Positions 9,101-11,837 of a DNA stretch of 12,192 nucleotides are shown piece after piece. Made by a program: the position numbers and the translations under genes. Below the pieces are notes generated by a model that worked only from the letters and a program-made list of their open reading frames with translations, was not told the origin of the DNA and did not search any database. The first letter of the stretch is position 1; each line of letters opens with the position of its first letter. This stretch comes from Baffinella frigidus (taxonomy: Eukaryota > Cryptophyceae > Cryptomonadales > Baffinellaceae), in the NCBI GenBank assembly GCA_026770585.1, contig MU646305.1, positions 260,735 through 272,926 of the forward strand, read 5' to 3'.

Positions 9101-9504
9101 GAGCAGCTGGAGCCACTTGTCATTTCCAGAGAACGCGGTGAGGTCCAGGTCGCCGTGGGGGAGGTAGGTCTTGAGCGGGACGGAGCCGAAGCTGTAGACG
9201 AGCACCTCCTCCTCGTCCTCGATCTTGGCCACATGCCGGATCAGCTTCGCCACGTGCTGGAACACTCGATGGCGGTGCGCCTCCGCGCGTGGATGCGGCT
9301 GCGACCACACCAGTCCAGTCAGCGCGCCACGCCCCGCAACCCCCCAAAGCAGCGCCACTGCGGGCGGGGCATCCCACGCCTGCCCTCAGTACACACAGCA
9401 CGACTGCAGGGGCGGGGGCAGACCTGGAGCTGCTGGATGAGCTCATCGACAACCCTGTCCTCATCCGTTGGCGGCGACCTGGGCGCTTCAGGATCGCCCG
9501 ACAT
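106..9504 (-). CDS. PAP/OAS1-type nucleotidyltransferase (Trf4/5-like non-canonical poly(A) polymerase family), eight exons, 3' end beyond the window
   Basis: Exons on the minus strand are 9504-9424, 9298-9080, 8080-8021, 6971-6900, 5682-5583, 2922-2840, 1897-1802 and 150-106, giving about 252 in-frame residues. The start ATG at 9504 follows an in-frame TGA. The pol-beta-type nucleotidyltransferase fold is seen as FGSVPLKTYLP (G65, S66), the metal-binding pair D77/D79 in HGDLDLTAF, and the third Asp D127 in IAVDVSVN. Conserved blocks of the plant family follow: GGLCTLCLLEK, HLFKRAMILVKSWCYFES, TYALETLVLCIINLFH and VRFLEYFAHFNWGEDC, the last leading into the PAP/OAS1 substrate-binding region. 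Family members add nucleotides to RNA 3' ends, or are uncharacterised plant proteins with this domain; the exact substrate cannot be told. Catalytic residues and frame are intact, so it may be active. Introns are about 125, 999, 1049, 1217, 2660, 942 and 1651 bases. The weakest joints are exon 2 to 3 (a GC donor is needed, and about five family residues are missing) and exon 8. Confidence 0.85.
169..236. repeat. Short tandem repeat, about 21-24 base unit
   Basis: Three to four diverged copies of GTCAACTTACCAGCAGGCTT sit directly upstream (in transcription sense) of the exon 8 acceptor. The GTCAACTTA motif recurs elsewhere in the introns, for example near 6988. Confidence 0.75.
291..439. repeat. 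Imperfect palindrome centred on GGCGAATTCGCC
   Basis: CCACCAACC at 291-299 pairs with GGTTGGTGG at 431-439. GGACCAAATC pairs with GATTTGGTCC, and the centre CAGGCGAATTCGCCTG is itself palindromic. No target duplication or TNAT end was found, so it may be an older member or an unrelated fold-back. The rest of 440-650 shows no recognisable feature. Confidence 0.7.
655..692 (-). repeat. Echo of the exon 7 3' end and donor, copy 1
   Basis: GGGACTTCCGCGAGCTCCGA matches the exon 7 end and its donor-side intron near 1796-1818. On the minus strand it would read SELAEVPNPS. It lies about 1.1 kb downstream of exon 7 within intron 7. Confidence 0.75.
786..931. mobile_element. Palindromic element D1
   Basis: Ends TCAT...ATGA, with inner arms GACAGAATCTGCC and GGACAGATTCTGGTATG. 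The flanks GATT (782-785) and GGTT (932-935) are a 4-base duplication with one change. It is the most diverged of three family D copies. Confidence 0.75.
946..972 (-). repeat. Echo of the exon 7 donor region, copy 2
   Basis: TACAGAGGGTTTCGGGACTT repeats the exon 7 donor-side sequence TACAGAAGGGTTCGGGACTT (1784-1803). Only the donor and its intron side remain. From 980 to 1270 I see nothing else. Confidence 0.65.
1274..1375 (+). repeat. Direct repeat, left copy, flanking palindrome A1
   Basis: ATGATAGACTCAGGG through GTATACGAAGATAA recurs at 1615-1725, almost identical apart from a short insertion (GTTGGTTGGCCG) in the right copy. The two copies bracket palindrome A1 and the TATA-rich tract at 1385-1456. 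Confidence 0.9.
1385..1456. repeat. TA/CATA-rich tract
   Basis: Degenerate repeats of TACATGTATA and CCTATATATGTACA. It is a simple-sequence tract with fold-back potential and no coding sign. Confidence 0.6.
1479..1618. mobile_element. Palindromic element A1
   Basis: It is 140 bases, with arms TTATCCGGGGAAACC... identical over about 54 bases. The inner core is AAATTACTACACA/TGTGTAGTAATTT. The apex holds TAATATTAC on the minus strand (1548-1556). The right end reads GGATGA instead of GGATAA, and no target duplication is left because the right flank is the start of the 1615 direct repeat. Confidence 0.9.
1615..1725 (+). repeat. Direct repeat, right copy
   Basis: This is the partner of 1274-1375. 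It begins inside the last bases of palindrome A1, which suggests that a duplication after insertion erased that element's right border. Confidence 0.9.
1755..1801 (+). repeat. Degenerate telomere-like repeat at the exon 7 donor
   Basis: GGGGTTGGGGGTTGGGGTTT abuts the exon 7 donor. In sense orientation the intron begins GTCCCGAACCC and runs into AACCCC units. Confidence 0.7.
1802..1897 (-). CDS. Nucleotidyltransferase exon 7
   Basis: This encodes 32 residues, VLVRFLEYFAHFNWGEDCLT then IRGPVPKSELAE, matching the family block VLYKFLDYFSKFDWDNYC...GPV. The acceptor is GAGCAG|GTGCTG. The best donor is GAA|GTCCCG, phase 0. The frame stays open beyond it only into degenerate repeat sequence. Confidence 0.85.
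1964..2129. mobile_element. Palindromic element P1
   Basis: Ends TAATAGG...CCTATGA, with duplicated target ATCT at 1960-1963 and 2130-2133. The long arms include AACGGCCTG, GGGGTAGTTAGGC and CCTAGGACCTCCTACCGTAGG. It has no TACTACAC core, yet has the same TNAT ends and 4-base duplication as the other families. Related CCTAGGACC/CTACGGTAGG words occur near 4450. Confidence 0.85.
2341..2445 (-). pseudogene. Decayed copy (echo) of exon 7 within intron 6
   Basis: GACTTGGGC, CGGATCGTGAG and TCCCCCCAGT..AAGTGCGCG match exon 7. The minus-strand reading RRFLESFRALRLGGGLPHDPI is a broken version of VRFLEYFAHFNWGEDCLTI. It lies about 450 bases upstream of exon 7 in the sense direction. The region 2134-2340 shows nothing else. 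Confidence 0.85.
2609..2650. repeat. Paired small palindromes CTGATATATCAG and CTGATATGTCAG
   Basis: Two 12-base palindromes about 14 bases apart, with a further ATCAGTCAATG just upstream. The function is unknown. Confidence 0.5.
2718..2836 (+). repeat. Interstitial TTTAGGG tract at the exon 6 donor
   Basis: Degenerate TTTGGG/TTAGGG units pass into perfect TTTAGGG units and end at TAGGGTTCAGGGTTGTCAC. On the sense (minus) strand this is donor GTGACAACCCTGAACCC followed by CCCTAAA repeats, so the tract lies within intron 6 immediately after the 5' splice site. Confidence 0.92.
2840..2922 (-). CDS. Nucleotidyltransferase exon 6
   Basis: Two bases complete a Gly codon and 27 codons follow: LLATYALETLVLCIINLFH then LELHTPLA. 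This is the family's most recognisable helical block (STYALETLVLYIFHLFH in plants, from general knowledge of the family). The acceptor is CTACAG|GGCTGC and the donor GCG|GTGACA, phase 0, with telomere-like CCCTAAA repeats starting a few bases later. Confidence 0.88.
2983..3005 (+). repeat. (GAA)n microsatellite
   Basis: About seven GAA units sit at the junction between two copies of the exon 6 boundary. A shorter version occurs at the same junction near 3392-3405, so it belongs to the duplicated unit. Confidence 0.85.
2999..3058 (-). pseudogene. Echo of the exon 6 5' part with acceptor, copy 1
   Basis: GTTGATGATGCACAGCACGA and GCCAGCAGCCCTG match exon 6 and its acceptor. The minus-strand reading is GLLAYDLETLVLCIINLL, close to the exon 6 reading GLLATYALETLVLCIINLF. 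The copy keeps an intact CAG|GGCTGC acceptor and no matching donor. Confidence 0.88.
3105..3148 (-). pseudogene. Echo of the exon 6 acceptor, copy 2
   Basis: CGAGCGTCGCGC and TGCCAGCAGCCCTG match exon 6. It is more decayed than copy 1. Confidence 0.75.
3170..3296 (+). other. AT-rich coding-like island of unknown origin
   Basis: Between two exon 6 echoes lies sequence with A/T-ending codons, unlike any exon here. From ATG at 3191 the plus frame reads MDAQMLSMLAKMKAQLAGLF then TVSAINPYELFTDRYKL, protein-like but with no recognised family. It could be a captured piece of organelle or bacterial DNA, or chance. Too short to call a gene. Confidence 0.35.
3301..3394 (-). pseudogene. Echo of the exon 6 acceptor with upstream intron, copy 3
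   Basis: CGCCAGCAGCCCTGTAGTAAGGTGGTCGC follows the true boundary (2913-2942) into the intron, continuing through TTTATGAGGTTAGGATACATG, which matches 2943-2965. The duplicated unit therefore includes intron as well as exon sequence. Confidence 0.85.
3402..3450 (-). pseudogene. Echo of exon 6, copy 4
   Basis: GTTGATGGTGCACAGCACGAGCG and CGCCAGCAGC match exon 6. The acceptor is lost where the copy meets the CT tract. Confidence 0.8.
3451..3550 (+). repeat. (CT)n then (CA)n microsatellite
   Basis: Interrupted TCTCTG/TC repeats to about 3528 run directly into (CA)n to 3550. In sense orientation this is a purine-rich then TG-rich tract in intron 5. Confidence 0.92.
3604..3744. mobile_element. 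Palindromic element D2
   Basis: Ends TAATTTCGGACC...GGTCCGAGATGA, with perfect target duplication GATT at 3600-3603 and 3745-3748. Arms carry GACAGAATCTGTCC, with an inner palindrome GCATCAAATGATGC. It is about 95% similar to D3. Confidence 0.9.
3804..3943. mobile_element. Palindromic element A2
   Basis: It is 140 bases, TTATCCGGGG...CCCCGGATAA, with target duplication GCTT at 3800-3803 and 3944-3947. The inner core is AATTACTACACA/TGTGTAGTAATT. The apex carries TTATATTAC, one base from TAATATTAC. Confidence 0.93.
4147..4306. mobile_element. Palindromic element C
   Basis: Ends TCATCCGGTCAGG...CCTGACCGGATTA, with target duplication GATC at 4143-4146 and 4307-4310. The arms (AGGTATTTAAAT, GCTCGG, GGAGTTCCC) are unrelated to families A and B. 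The core ACGAAAATTACTACACA is the same, but the apex lacks the TATTAC motif. Confidence 0.9.
4346..4387 (+). repeat. 42-base direct repeat, copy 1
   Basis: GATGCACAACAAAAAACAGC through CACGCATCCGC is identical at 4566-4607. Confidence 0.92.
4401..4563. repeat. Imperfect palindrome between the 42-base repeats
   Basis: ACACAGCGG and GAAGGGATTCGTG near 4401-4429 pair with AATCCCTTCGTAG and CCGCTGTGT near 4537-4560. TCGGGCACTGAGTGCCCGA (4518-4536) is a perfect inner palindrome. No target duplication was found. Confidence 0.6.
4566..4607 (+). repeat. 42-base direct repeat, copy 2
   Basis: Identical to 4346-4387 at a distance of 220 bases. It ends next to the palindrome at 4616. Confidence 0.92.
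4616..4812. repeat. Palindrome containing tandem copies of one arm
   Basis: The outer arms are AAGCGCCTGG and CCAGGCGCTT. Inside, CTGGGGATACAGTCCCGTG faces three tandem copies of the opposite arm unit CCATCCTACACGGGACTGTA. The arm has been amplified on one side only. Confidence 0.85.
4917..4963. repeat. Half element of the TAGCTCTG family with a small hairpin
   Basis: CTAGCTCTGTCCCAGTCC matches the left end of the element at 11550. GGGCTCACCAA/TTGGTGAGCCC then forms a compact hairpin. No clear right arm was found. Confidence 0.5.
5088..5163 (-). pseudogene. Two tandem echoes of the exon 5 3' end with donor
   Basis: Copies at 5088-5124 and 5131-5163 carry AGCACCGTTCTGCAAAGCG and GAGGATGTGGGATT. 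The minus-strand readings approximate ESHILSSQNGAP. Element D3 was inserted at the end of the second copy. Confidence 0.85.
5164..5304. mobile_element. Palindromic element D3
   Basis: Ends TAATTTCGGACC...GGTCCGAGATGA. The flanks are GATT (5160-5163) and GAAT (5305-5308). It sits within an exon 5 echo, so the echo already existed when this element arrived. Confidence 0.85.
5313..5390 (-). pseudogene. Two further tandem echoes of the exon 5 3' end
   Basis: Copies at 5313-5350 and 5357-5390 repeat the 5088-5163 pair almost exactly, so a two-copy unit was itself duplicated. The minus-strand reading includes FESHILSLQNGAP, with the AACGGTGCC donor retained in one copy. Confidence 0.87.
5391..5570. 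repeat. Palindrome P2 with a nested perfect hairpin
   Basis: Outer arms CACACGAGGCTATCCATGCG and its complement span 5391-5416 and about 5544-5569. A second perfect palindrome of GATCACGTTTCCGTACGGA with its complement lies within 5471-5512. The flanks ATTC and GTTC could be a diverged 4-base duplication. It lies about a dozen bases into intron 5 from the exon 5 donor. Confidence 0.85.
5583..5682 (-). CDS. Nucleotidyltransferase exon 5
   Basis: This encodes 33 residues plus one base, VDTMVGENHLFKRAMILVKS then WCYFESHILSSQN, the family block that begins the helical domain. The acceptor is CCCAAG|GTGGAC and the donor AACG|GTGCTC, phase 1. The phase-1 join with exon 6 restores ...SSQN-G-LLATYALE, matching the family spacing exactly. 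Confidence 0.88.
5730..5783 (-). pseudogene. Echo of the exon 5 5' end with acceptor, copy 1
   Basis: CTCGCCCACCATTGTATCTACCTTG matches the exon 5 start and acceptor (5662-5686). The minus-strand reading is KVDTMVGE. Confidence 0.87.
5859..5909 (-). pseudogene. Echo of the exon 5 5' end with acceptor, copy 2
   Basis: CTCGCCCACCTTCGTGTCCACCTTGGGGG repeats the true boundary, continuing into GAGATGGGGAGCA of the intron. The minus reading is PKVDTKVGE. All three acceptors, true and copies, look usable. Confidence 0.87.
5994..6156 (+). repeat. (CT)n-rich tract ending in (CG)n
   Basis: About 150 bases of CTCTCT with interspersed CGCTC, ending in CGCGCGCGCGCG. The apparent Ser/Leu-rich open frame over it is translation of a simple repeat. 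Confidence 0.93.
6441..6483 (-). pseudogene. Echo of the exon 4 3' end with donor, copy 1
   Basis: The minus reading is GGLCSLCLLEK followed by donor GTATCC. Confidence 0.9.
6568..6610 (-). pseudogene. Echo of the exon 4 3' end, copy 2
   Basis: The minus reading is GGLCTLCLLEK. The junction AAAGTATC keeps a GT. Confidence 0.9.
6712..6753 (-). pseudogene. Echo of the exon 4 3' end with donor, copy 3
   Basis: The minus reading is GGLCTLCLLVK followed by GTATCA. Together with copies 1 and 2 and the true exon this gives four GGLC(T/S)LCLL-K blocks, 125-190 bases apart. Confidence 0.9.
6900..6971 (-). CDS. Nucleotidyltransferase exon 4 with the third catalytic Asp
   Basis: This encodes 24 residues, VDGIAVDVSVNALGG followed by LCTLCLLEK. 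The D of AVDVS is the third metal ligand of the pol-beta fold, and the rest is the strongly conserved family block. The acceptor is GCGTAG|GTGGAC and the donor AAG|GTAAGC, both phase 0. Confidence 0.88.
7031..7057 (-). repeat. Echo of the exon 4 acceptor
   Basis: GATGCCGTCCACCTGCGCGA followed by GCCCCGG matches the true acceptor region GATTCCGTCCACCTACGCGA (6959-6980). In the minus direction it is GCGCAG|GTGGACGGCATC, a better acceptor match than the real site. Confidence 0.82.
7128..7467. repeat. Inverted repeat (about 27 bases) enclosing element A3
   Basis: CACTCGAGAATGCTGAAGCA at 7128-7147 pairs with TGCTCCAGCGTTCTCGAGTG at 7448-7467, and the arms extend to AATA. A lone GTGTAGTAAC lies within (7336-7345). 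It looks like an older palindrome into which A3 inserted. Confidence 0.65.
7186..7325. mobile_element. Palindromic element A3
   Basis: It is 140 bases, TTATCCGGG...CCCAGATAA, with target duplication AAGT at 7182-7185 and 7326-7329. The core is AATTACTACAC, with TAATATTAC at the apex (7249-7257). Confidence 0.93.
7502..7530 (-). pseudogene. Echo of the exon 3 3' end
   Basis: CTGGCATTTGACGGCTTTGA matches the exon 3 end CTGGCATTTGACGACTTTGA (8021-8040). The minus reading is DIKAVKCQ. The donor is lost (CAG|GCCGCC). Confidence 0.82.
7601..7741. mobile_element. Palindromic element B1
   Basis: Starts TCATCTCCAC and ends TGGACATTA, with target duplication AATC at 7597-7600 and 7742-7745. Arms carry TTAATTAATTGC. 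TACTATTAC is at the apex (7664-7672). The right arm has decayed. Confidence 0.9.
7790..7939. mobile_element. Palindromic element P3
   Basis: Ends TTATCTCAG...CTGAGATAA, with target duplication GTGC at 7786-7789 and 7940-7943. Arms AAAAGGGATTTTTAAATTC and CTTAAGTCAA enclose a nested CAAATTCGTCAACTTAT hairpin. There is no TACTACAC core. Confidence 0.9.
8021..8080 (-). CDS. Nucleotidyltransferase exon 3
   Basis: This encodes 20 residues including LAHADVVKVVKCQ, matching the family block (R/H)AEVKLVKC that precedes the third catalytic Asp. The acceptor is CGGCAG|GTGCCG and the donor CAG|GTACGC, both phase 0. It is too short to show as an open frame, and was found by searching for the missing family block between exons 2 and 4. 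Confidence 0.8.
8107..8218. mobile_element. Palindromic element E6
   Basis: Ends TGATAATTTATAAAC...GTTTATAAATTATAA, about 26 bases upstream (sense) of the exon 3 acceptor. The core is AATTACTACAC/GTGTAGTAAAT, with TAATATTAC at 8155-8163. The flanks ACAC and GTGT are complementary, not direct, so no ordinary duplication is seen. Confidence 0.88.
8222..8237 (-). repeat. Weak echo of the exon 3 acceptor
   Basis: TCTGCCGTGGATCGTC repeats ACCTGCCGTGGATCTC at 8079-8094, on the other side of element E6. Confidence 0.5.
8334..8440. mobile_element. TAGCTCTG-family palindrome F1
   Basis: TAGCTCTGCCTGAG...CTCAGGCAGAGCTA, with further pairing of TTCTGGCTCG/CGAGCCAGAA. No target duplication was found. 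It lacks the TNAT ends of the other families. Confidence 0.8.
8582..8593 (-). repeat. Lone core half-site GTAGTAAATTTC
   Basis: This is the inner-arm motif of the palindromic elements in a context (CCTGTAGTAAATTTCAC) repeated at 10905-10920, but with no partner arm nearby. The stretch 8445-8830 otherwise shows only the small hairpin GTACACC/GGTGTAC near 8557-8575. Confidence 0.6.
8831..8875 (+). repeat. Lone left arm of a TAGCTCTG-family element
   Basis: CTACCTCTGCCTGAG and TTCTGGCTCGTCCT copy the left arm of F1 (8333-8375) in the same orientation, without a right arm. Confidence 0.75.
9080..9298 (-). CDS. Nucleotidyltransferase exon 2 with the catalytic GS and DxD motifs
   Basis: This encodes 73 residues. 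The acceptor is TGGTCGCAG|CCGCAT. A helical lead-in (HRVFQHVAKLIRHVAKI) is followed by VYSFGSVPLKTYLPHGDLDL, the family hallmark. The family match stops near LLKTRLEEQ. There the best phase-0 junction is CAG|GCACGC, a GC donor. The frame stays open past it to a stop near 8897, but without family resemblance. A missed micro-exon between exons 2 and 3 is possible. Confidence 0.85.
9424..9504 (-). CDS. Nucleotidyltransferase exon 1
   Basis: This encodes 27 residues beginning MSGDPEAPRS, an acidic Pro-rich leader ending DELIQQLQ. The ATG is the first after an in-frame TGA. The donor is CAG|GTCTGC at 9423-9422, phase 0. The intron of 125 bases is the only short one in the gene and has no palindrome or exon copy. 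Confidence 0.75.
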
Positions 9505-9724
9505 GCGAGGGTCCGCAGAAGTCGTCCTGCCCAGTCAGCTGAAGGGGGAAAAAAGATTGAAGGGCCCGCCTCCTGAGCCCGAACGGTTCCAATTTTAAAT
9601 CCAATGGCTCCAAGTGCCTTTTGGACCAAGGAGAACCTTCTCCCCGTCAAGCACACAGACTCTGGCCGGCTGCGCCCTCCATTCACCAGACAGGACCAGA
9701 TAGGACCCCCCTGGTTACCGCTGC
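9505..9724. promoter_or_regulatory. Shared divergent promoter region
   Basis: The 220 bases between the two head-to-head start codons hold two CCAAT boxes on the plus strand (9589-9593 and 9601-9605) around an AT-rich TTTTAAAT, and a GC-rich GCCCGCCTCC. In-frame stops lie just upstream of both ATGs. No palindromic element or exon copy occurs here, unlike the flanking introns. The function is inferred from layout only. Confidence 0.5.
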
Positions 9725-10432
9725 ATGGCGACCGATAGAGACCTGCCACCCCCCCCCACCCAACCCGCAAGTGGAGGAGGCGCCGAACCGGACGAGGCGG
9801 GATGGCATGATTCGTTTGTCGCTATCAGTGCGGTGGTACGCAGAGTCGGCGAAAATGTGGCCTTCTCTGTGGCAGAACCGCCACCCGTCCCCCCTGAACC
9901 GCTGCAGCGAATGAGGTTCGTTGTCCACGACGGCGGGCAAGGCGAGTACCACCTCGAGTTCGCCGTCCCCCCGAATGCCCCGCGCGATGCGGTCCTCGGG
10001 GCGCTCGCAGACGTCTATTCGGCCGAGAAGCTCCCGGAATGGCGCCTCTCTTCCTTTCTCGCTACAGCGGCAGCGACCCTCGACGAGCACGCGGCGCGCT
10101 CCCGAGCTGCGGACAAGCAGCCGACGCTCCGCGAGAAACTAGCAGCGCACTCCAAGCAGGCCATCCGCGACTCAATCTCGCTGCTGGGGCGCTGGGCAGA
10201 CCGAACAATTAATGGCGCTGATGAGAAGGGGCGAGGGGGAGGGGGCGGCATAGGCGCCCTAGCTGCGGGTGCTCGAGGAGAGGCAGGGGACGGCGGTGGA
10301 ATGCTGGAAATGTTCGTTTCGTGCATGCGGCACGGCGGGAGTTCCAGGGATGGCCTGCTCGAGGCGCTGAGGAGCAGCCGGGCAGAGGGGCTCAAGTTAT
10401 CGGCAGAGCGCGCCGCAGAGCGAGAGAAGCAG
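9725..10432 (+). CDS. Unrecognised protein, exon 1 (236 residues)
   Basis: The ATG at 9725 is the first after an in-frame TAG at 9701-9703. The sequence begins with a Pro-rich leader (LPPPPTQP), then a compact mixed segment with FVVHDGGQGEYHLEF and SAEKLPEWRLSSFLATAAATL. A long basic/acidic helical region follows (REKLAAHSKQAIRDSISLLG), then a glycine-rich linker and a second helical stretch ending KLSAERAAEREKQ. I recognise no domain, signal peptide or membrane segment. The uninterrupted frame, GC-rich third positions and promoter layout support a real gene. It probably ends at donor CAG|GTCCGA (10433), because a matching phase-0 exon lies downstream. Without splicing it stops at 10451-10453. 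Confidence 0.7.
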
Positions 10433-10456
10433 GTCCGATTTCCTCGGTGGTGACCT

Positions 10457-10596
10457 TTATCCGGGGAAACCTATTTTTCTTTAGTTTGAGGTCAACGAAA
10501 ATTACTACACGGTTCGTTTTTATTAGTAATATTAAAGCAGCCGTGTAGTAATTTTCGTGGCCATCAAACTAAAGAAAAATAGGTTTCCCCGGATAA
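10457..10596. mobile_element. Palindromic element A4
   Basis: It is 140 bases, TTATCCGGGG...CCCCGGATAA, with target duplication ACCT at 10453-10456 and 10597-10600. TAATATTAC is on the minus strand at the apex (10526-10534). It begins 24 bases after the probable donor of the plus-strand gene. The first base of the target is the last base of the unspliced TGA. Confidence 0.93.
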
Positions 10597-10658
10597 ACCT
10601 GCATCGGCGCATCAGATGCTCTGTTGCGAAGCTGCGGATTAGACCTGCAGCTACGTAC

Positions 10659-10882
10659 CACCAGCCACCAGCCACCCGTAGCAGCTTATATCCGGATCGG
10701 GTACTGTAGTAAATTTCGGCCGAATCAAGGAAATCTCCTTGGTATCTCCCGTCAGCAATTCTAGGTTCCTAGGGTTTCCTAGCGTAGAGTCATAGGAAAG
10801 AGTTTGAATAAAATAAAATACCCGAATCCTTGCAAGGACCCGGTAAAAGCTGCTACGGGTTGCTGGTGGCAGCCACCAGCAG
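10659..10882. repeat. Large imperfect palindrome with lone core sites
   Basis: CCACCAGCCACCAGCCACCC and GTAGCAGCTT (10659-10688) pair with AAGCTGCTACGGGTTGCTGG (10847-10866) and AGCCACC. GTAGTAAATTTC lies inside (10706-10717) and again just outside (10908-10919), 202 bases apart in the same direction. No target duplication was found. Confidence 0.7.
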
Positions 10883-11018
10883 AGAACCAGGGCGGAATAT
10901 GTCACCTGTAGTAAATTTCACCAAGGCTAAGCCCTCAGGGTTGAGTCCTGGGGGTGGGAATTGCTCAACTCCACCCCGATCCACTCCGGGTGGTTGGCGG
11001 TAGGGTTGGTGCACAGTT

Positions 11019-11158
11019 TCATCTCCATAAAAGTATTAATCAATTGCTTTTGGTGTAACGAAATTTACTACACACACGCTTTACTAACACTTTCATGAGC
11101 AAATCGTGTAGTAATTTTCGTTGCCAAAAGCAATTAATTAATACTTTTGTGGAGATCA
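11019..11158. mobile_element. Palindromic element B2
   Basis: It is 140 bases, TCATCTCCAT...GTGGAGATCA, with target duplication AGTT at 11015-11018 and 11159-11162. The core is AAATTTACTACAC/GTGTAGTAATTTT. The apex TACTAACAC is a diverged form of the B-type TACTATTAC. Confidence 0.92.
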
Positions 11159-11209
11159 AGTTGGCGCAAGGCCTTGGATACTGAATGAAACGAAGAGACG
11201 CGATTGAAC

Positions 11210-11303
11210 TCTGATCATAGGGTGAAGCGCCTGAACCCTCAGTGCAAGGGGGCGAGGATTCAGGCGCATGACCACTGATAACAGAGTGAAGATCCTGAGC
11301 CGT
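11210..11303 (+). repeat. Diverged tandem pair with small palindrome
   Basis: CTCTGATCATAGGGTGAAGCGCCTGA and a second CTGATAACAGAGTGAAGATCCTGA are about 65 bases apart. GCGCCTGAA/TTCAGGCGC (from 11228) forms a hairpin. Confidence 0.55.
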
Positions 11304-11329
11304 TGCCCCCCCCCCACCTTCGTTGAATC

Positions 11330-11467
11330 TCATCGCGGCGAGTATTTGTGATAAATACGCACCGGCAACGCAATTCACCAAACAAATGGATCATAATAGC
11401 AATCATTAAAACATTTGTGTAGTAAATTTCGTTGCCGGGACGTGTTTATCAATACTCGACCGGATGA
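11330..11467. mobile_element. Palindromic element E9
   Basis: Ends TCATCGCGGCGAGTATT...AATACTCGACCGGATGA, with target duplication AATC at 11326-11329 and 11468-11471. The right half keeps TGTGTAGTAAATTTCG. The left core has decayed to CAATTCACCAAAC. The right end is ten bases before the exon 2 start at 11478. Confidence 0.85.
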
Positions 11468-11477
11468 AATCGAGCAG

Positions 11478-11543
11478 GTGCGAGAGAGCGAGGAGGAGAT
11501 CGAGGGGGTGCTGATGCGCGGCGCGTTCCTCTCTGATTCGGAG
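11478..11543 (+). CDS. Unrecognised protein, probable exon 2
   Basis: Acceptor ATCGAGCAG|GTGCGA opens 22 in-frame codons, glutamate-rich then SEEEIEGVLMRGAFL, ending GAG|GTACCC. Phase 0 at both ends matches exon 1, and the helical acidic character continues the end of exon 1. The intron before it (10433-11477) holds palindromes A4, B2 and E9. The next intron is nearly filled by the palindrome at 11550-11705. A possible last exon follows an acceptor at CCCCGCAG (11751-11753), but its frame is unclear: two acceptor choices give either 5 codons or 22 codons before a stop. Confidence 0.5.
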
Positions 11544-11549
11544 GTACCC

Positions 11550-11705
11550 TAGCTCTGTCCCACTTCGATTTCGTCTCCTCATCAATTCGCCCCCCCCCGA
11601 AATTTCTCAGGTGATTTTTGACCCCCCCCCCCCATGAAATTCACCTGAGAAATTTCGGGGGGGGGCGAATTGATGAGGAGACGAAATCGAAGTGGGACAG
11701 AGCTA
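11550..11705. mobile_element. TAGCTCTG-family palindrome F2, introner-like
   Basis: Ends TAGCTCTGTCCC...GGGACAGAGCTA, with near-perfect arms of about 60 bases through GAAATCGAAGTGG and CCCCCCCGAAATTTC. Target duplication GGTACCC lies at 11543-11549 and 11706-11712 (8 bases if the next T is counted). The left target copy contains the 5' splice site of exon 2 (GAG|GTACCC). Confidence 0.88.
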
Positions 11706-11837
11706 GGTACCCTCAACCCCCCCCACACACCACCACCACCTCATTCCCCGCAGAGACAAAGCTACTTCTGATGCGGCGTGCACCCGAACGCTGCCAGTGC
11801 CCGCTGGGAAAACGCCACTTATGATGCCGCCTCACTC

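Noticed and set aside
9120-9770. 216-codon open frame on the minus strand
   Set aside because: It crosses exon 2, intron 1, exon 1 and the promoter in the wrong frame. The family match is in another frame with clear splice sites.
11754-11824. Third exon of the plus-strand gene
   Set aside because: The acceptor at CCCCGCAG is good, but the phase-0 reading stops after five codons and the alternative acceptor two bases on is weak. Mentioned under exon 2 but not annotated.
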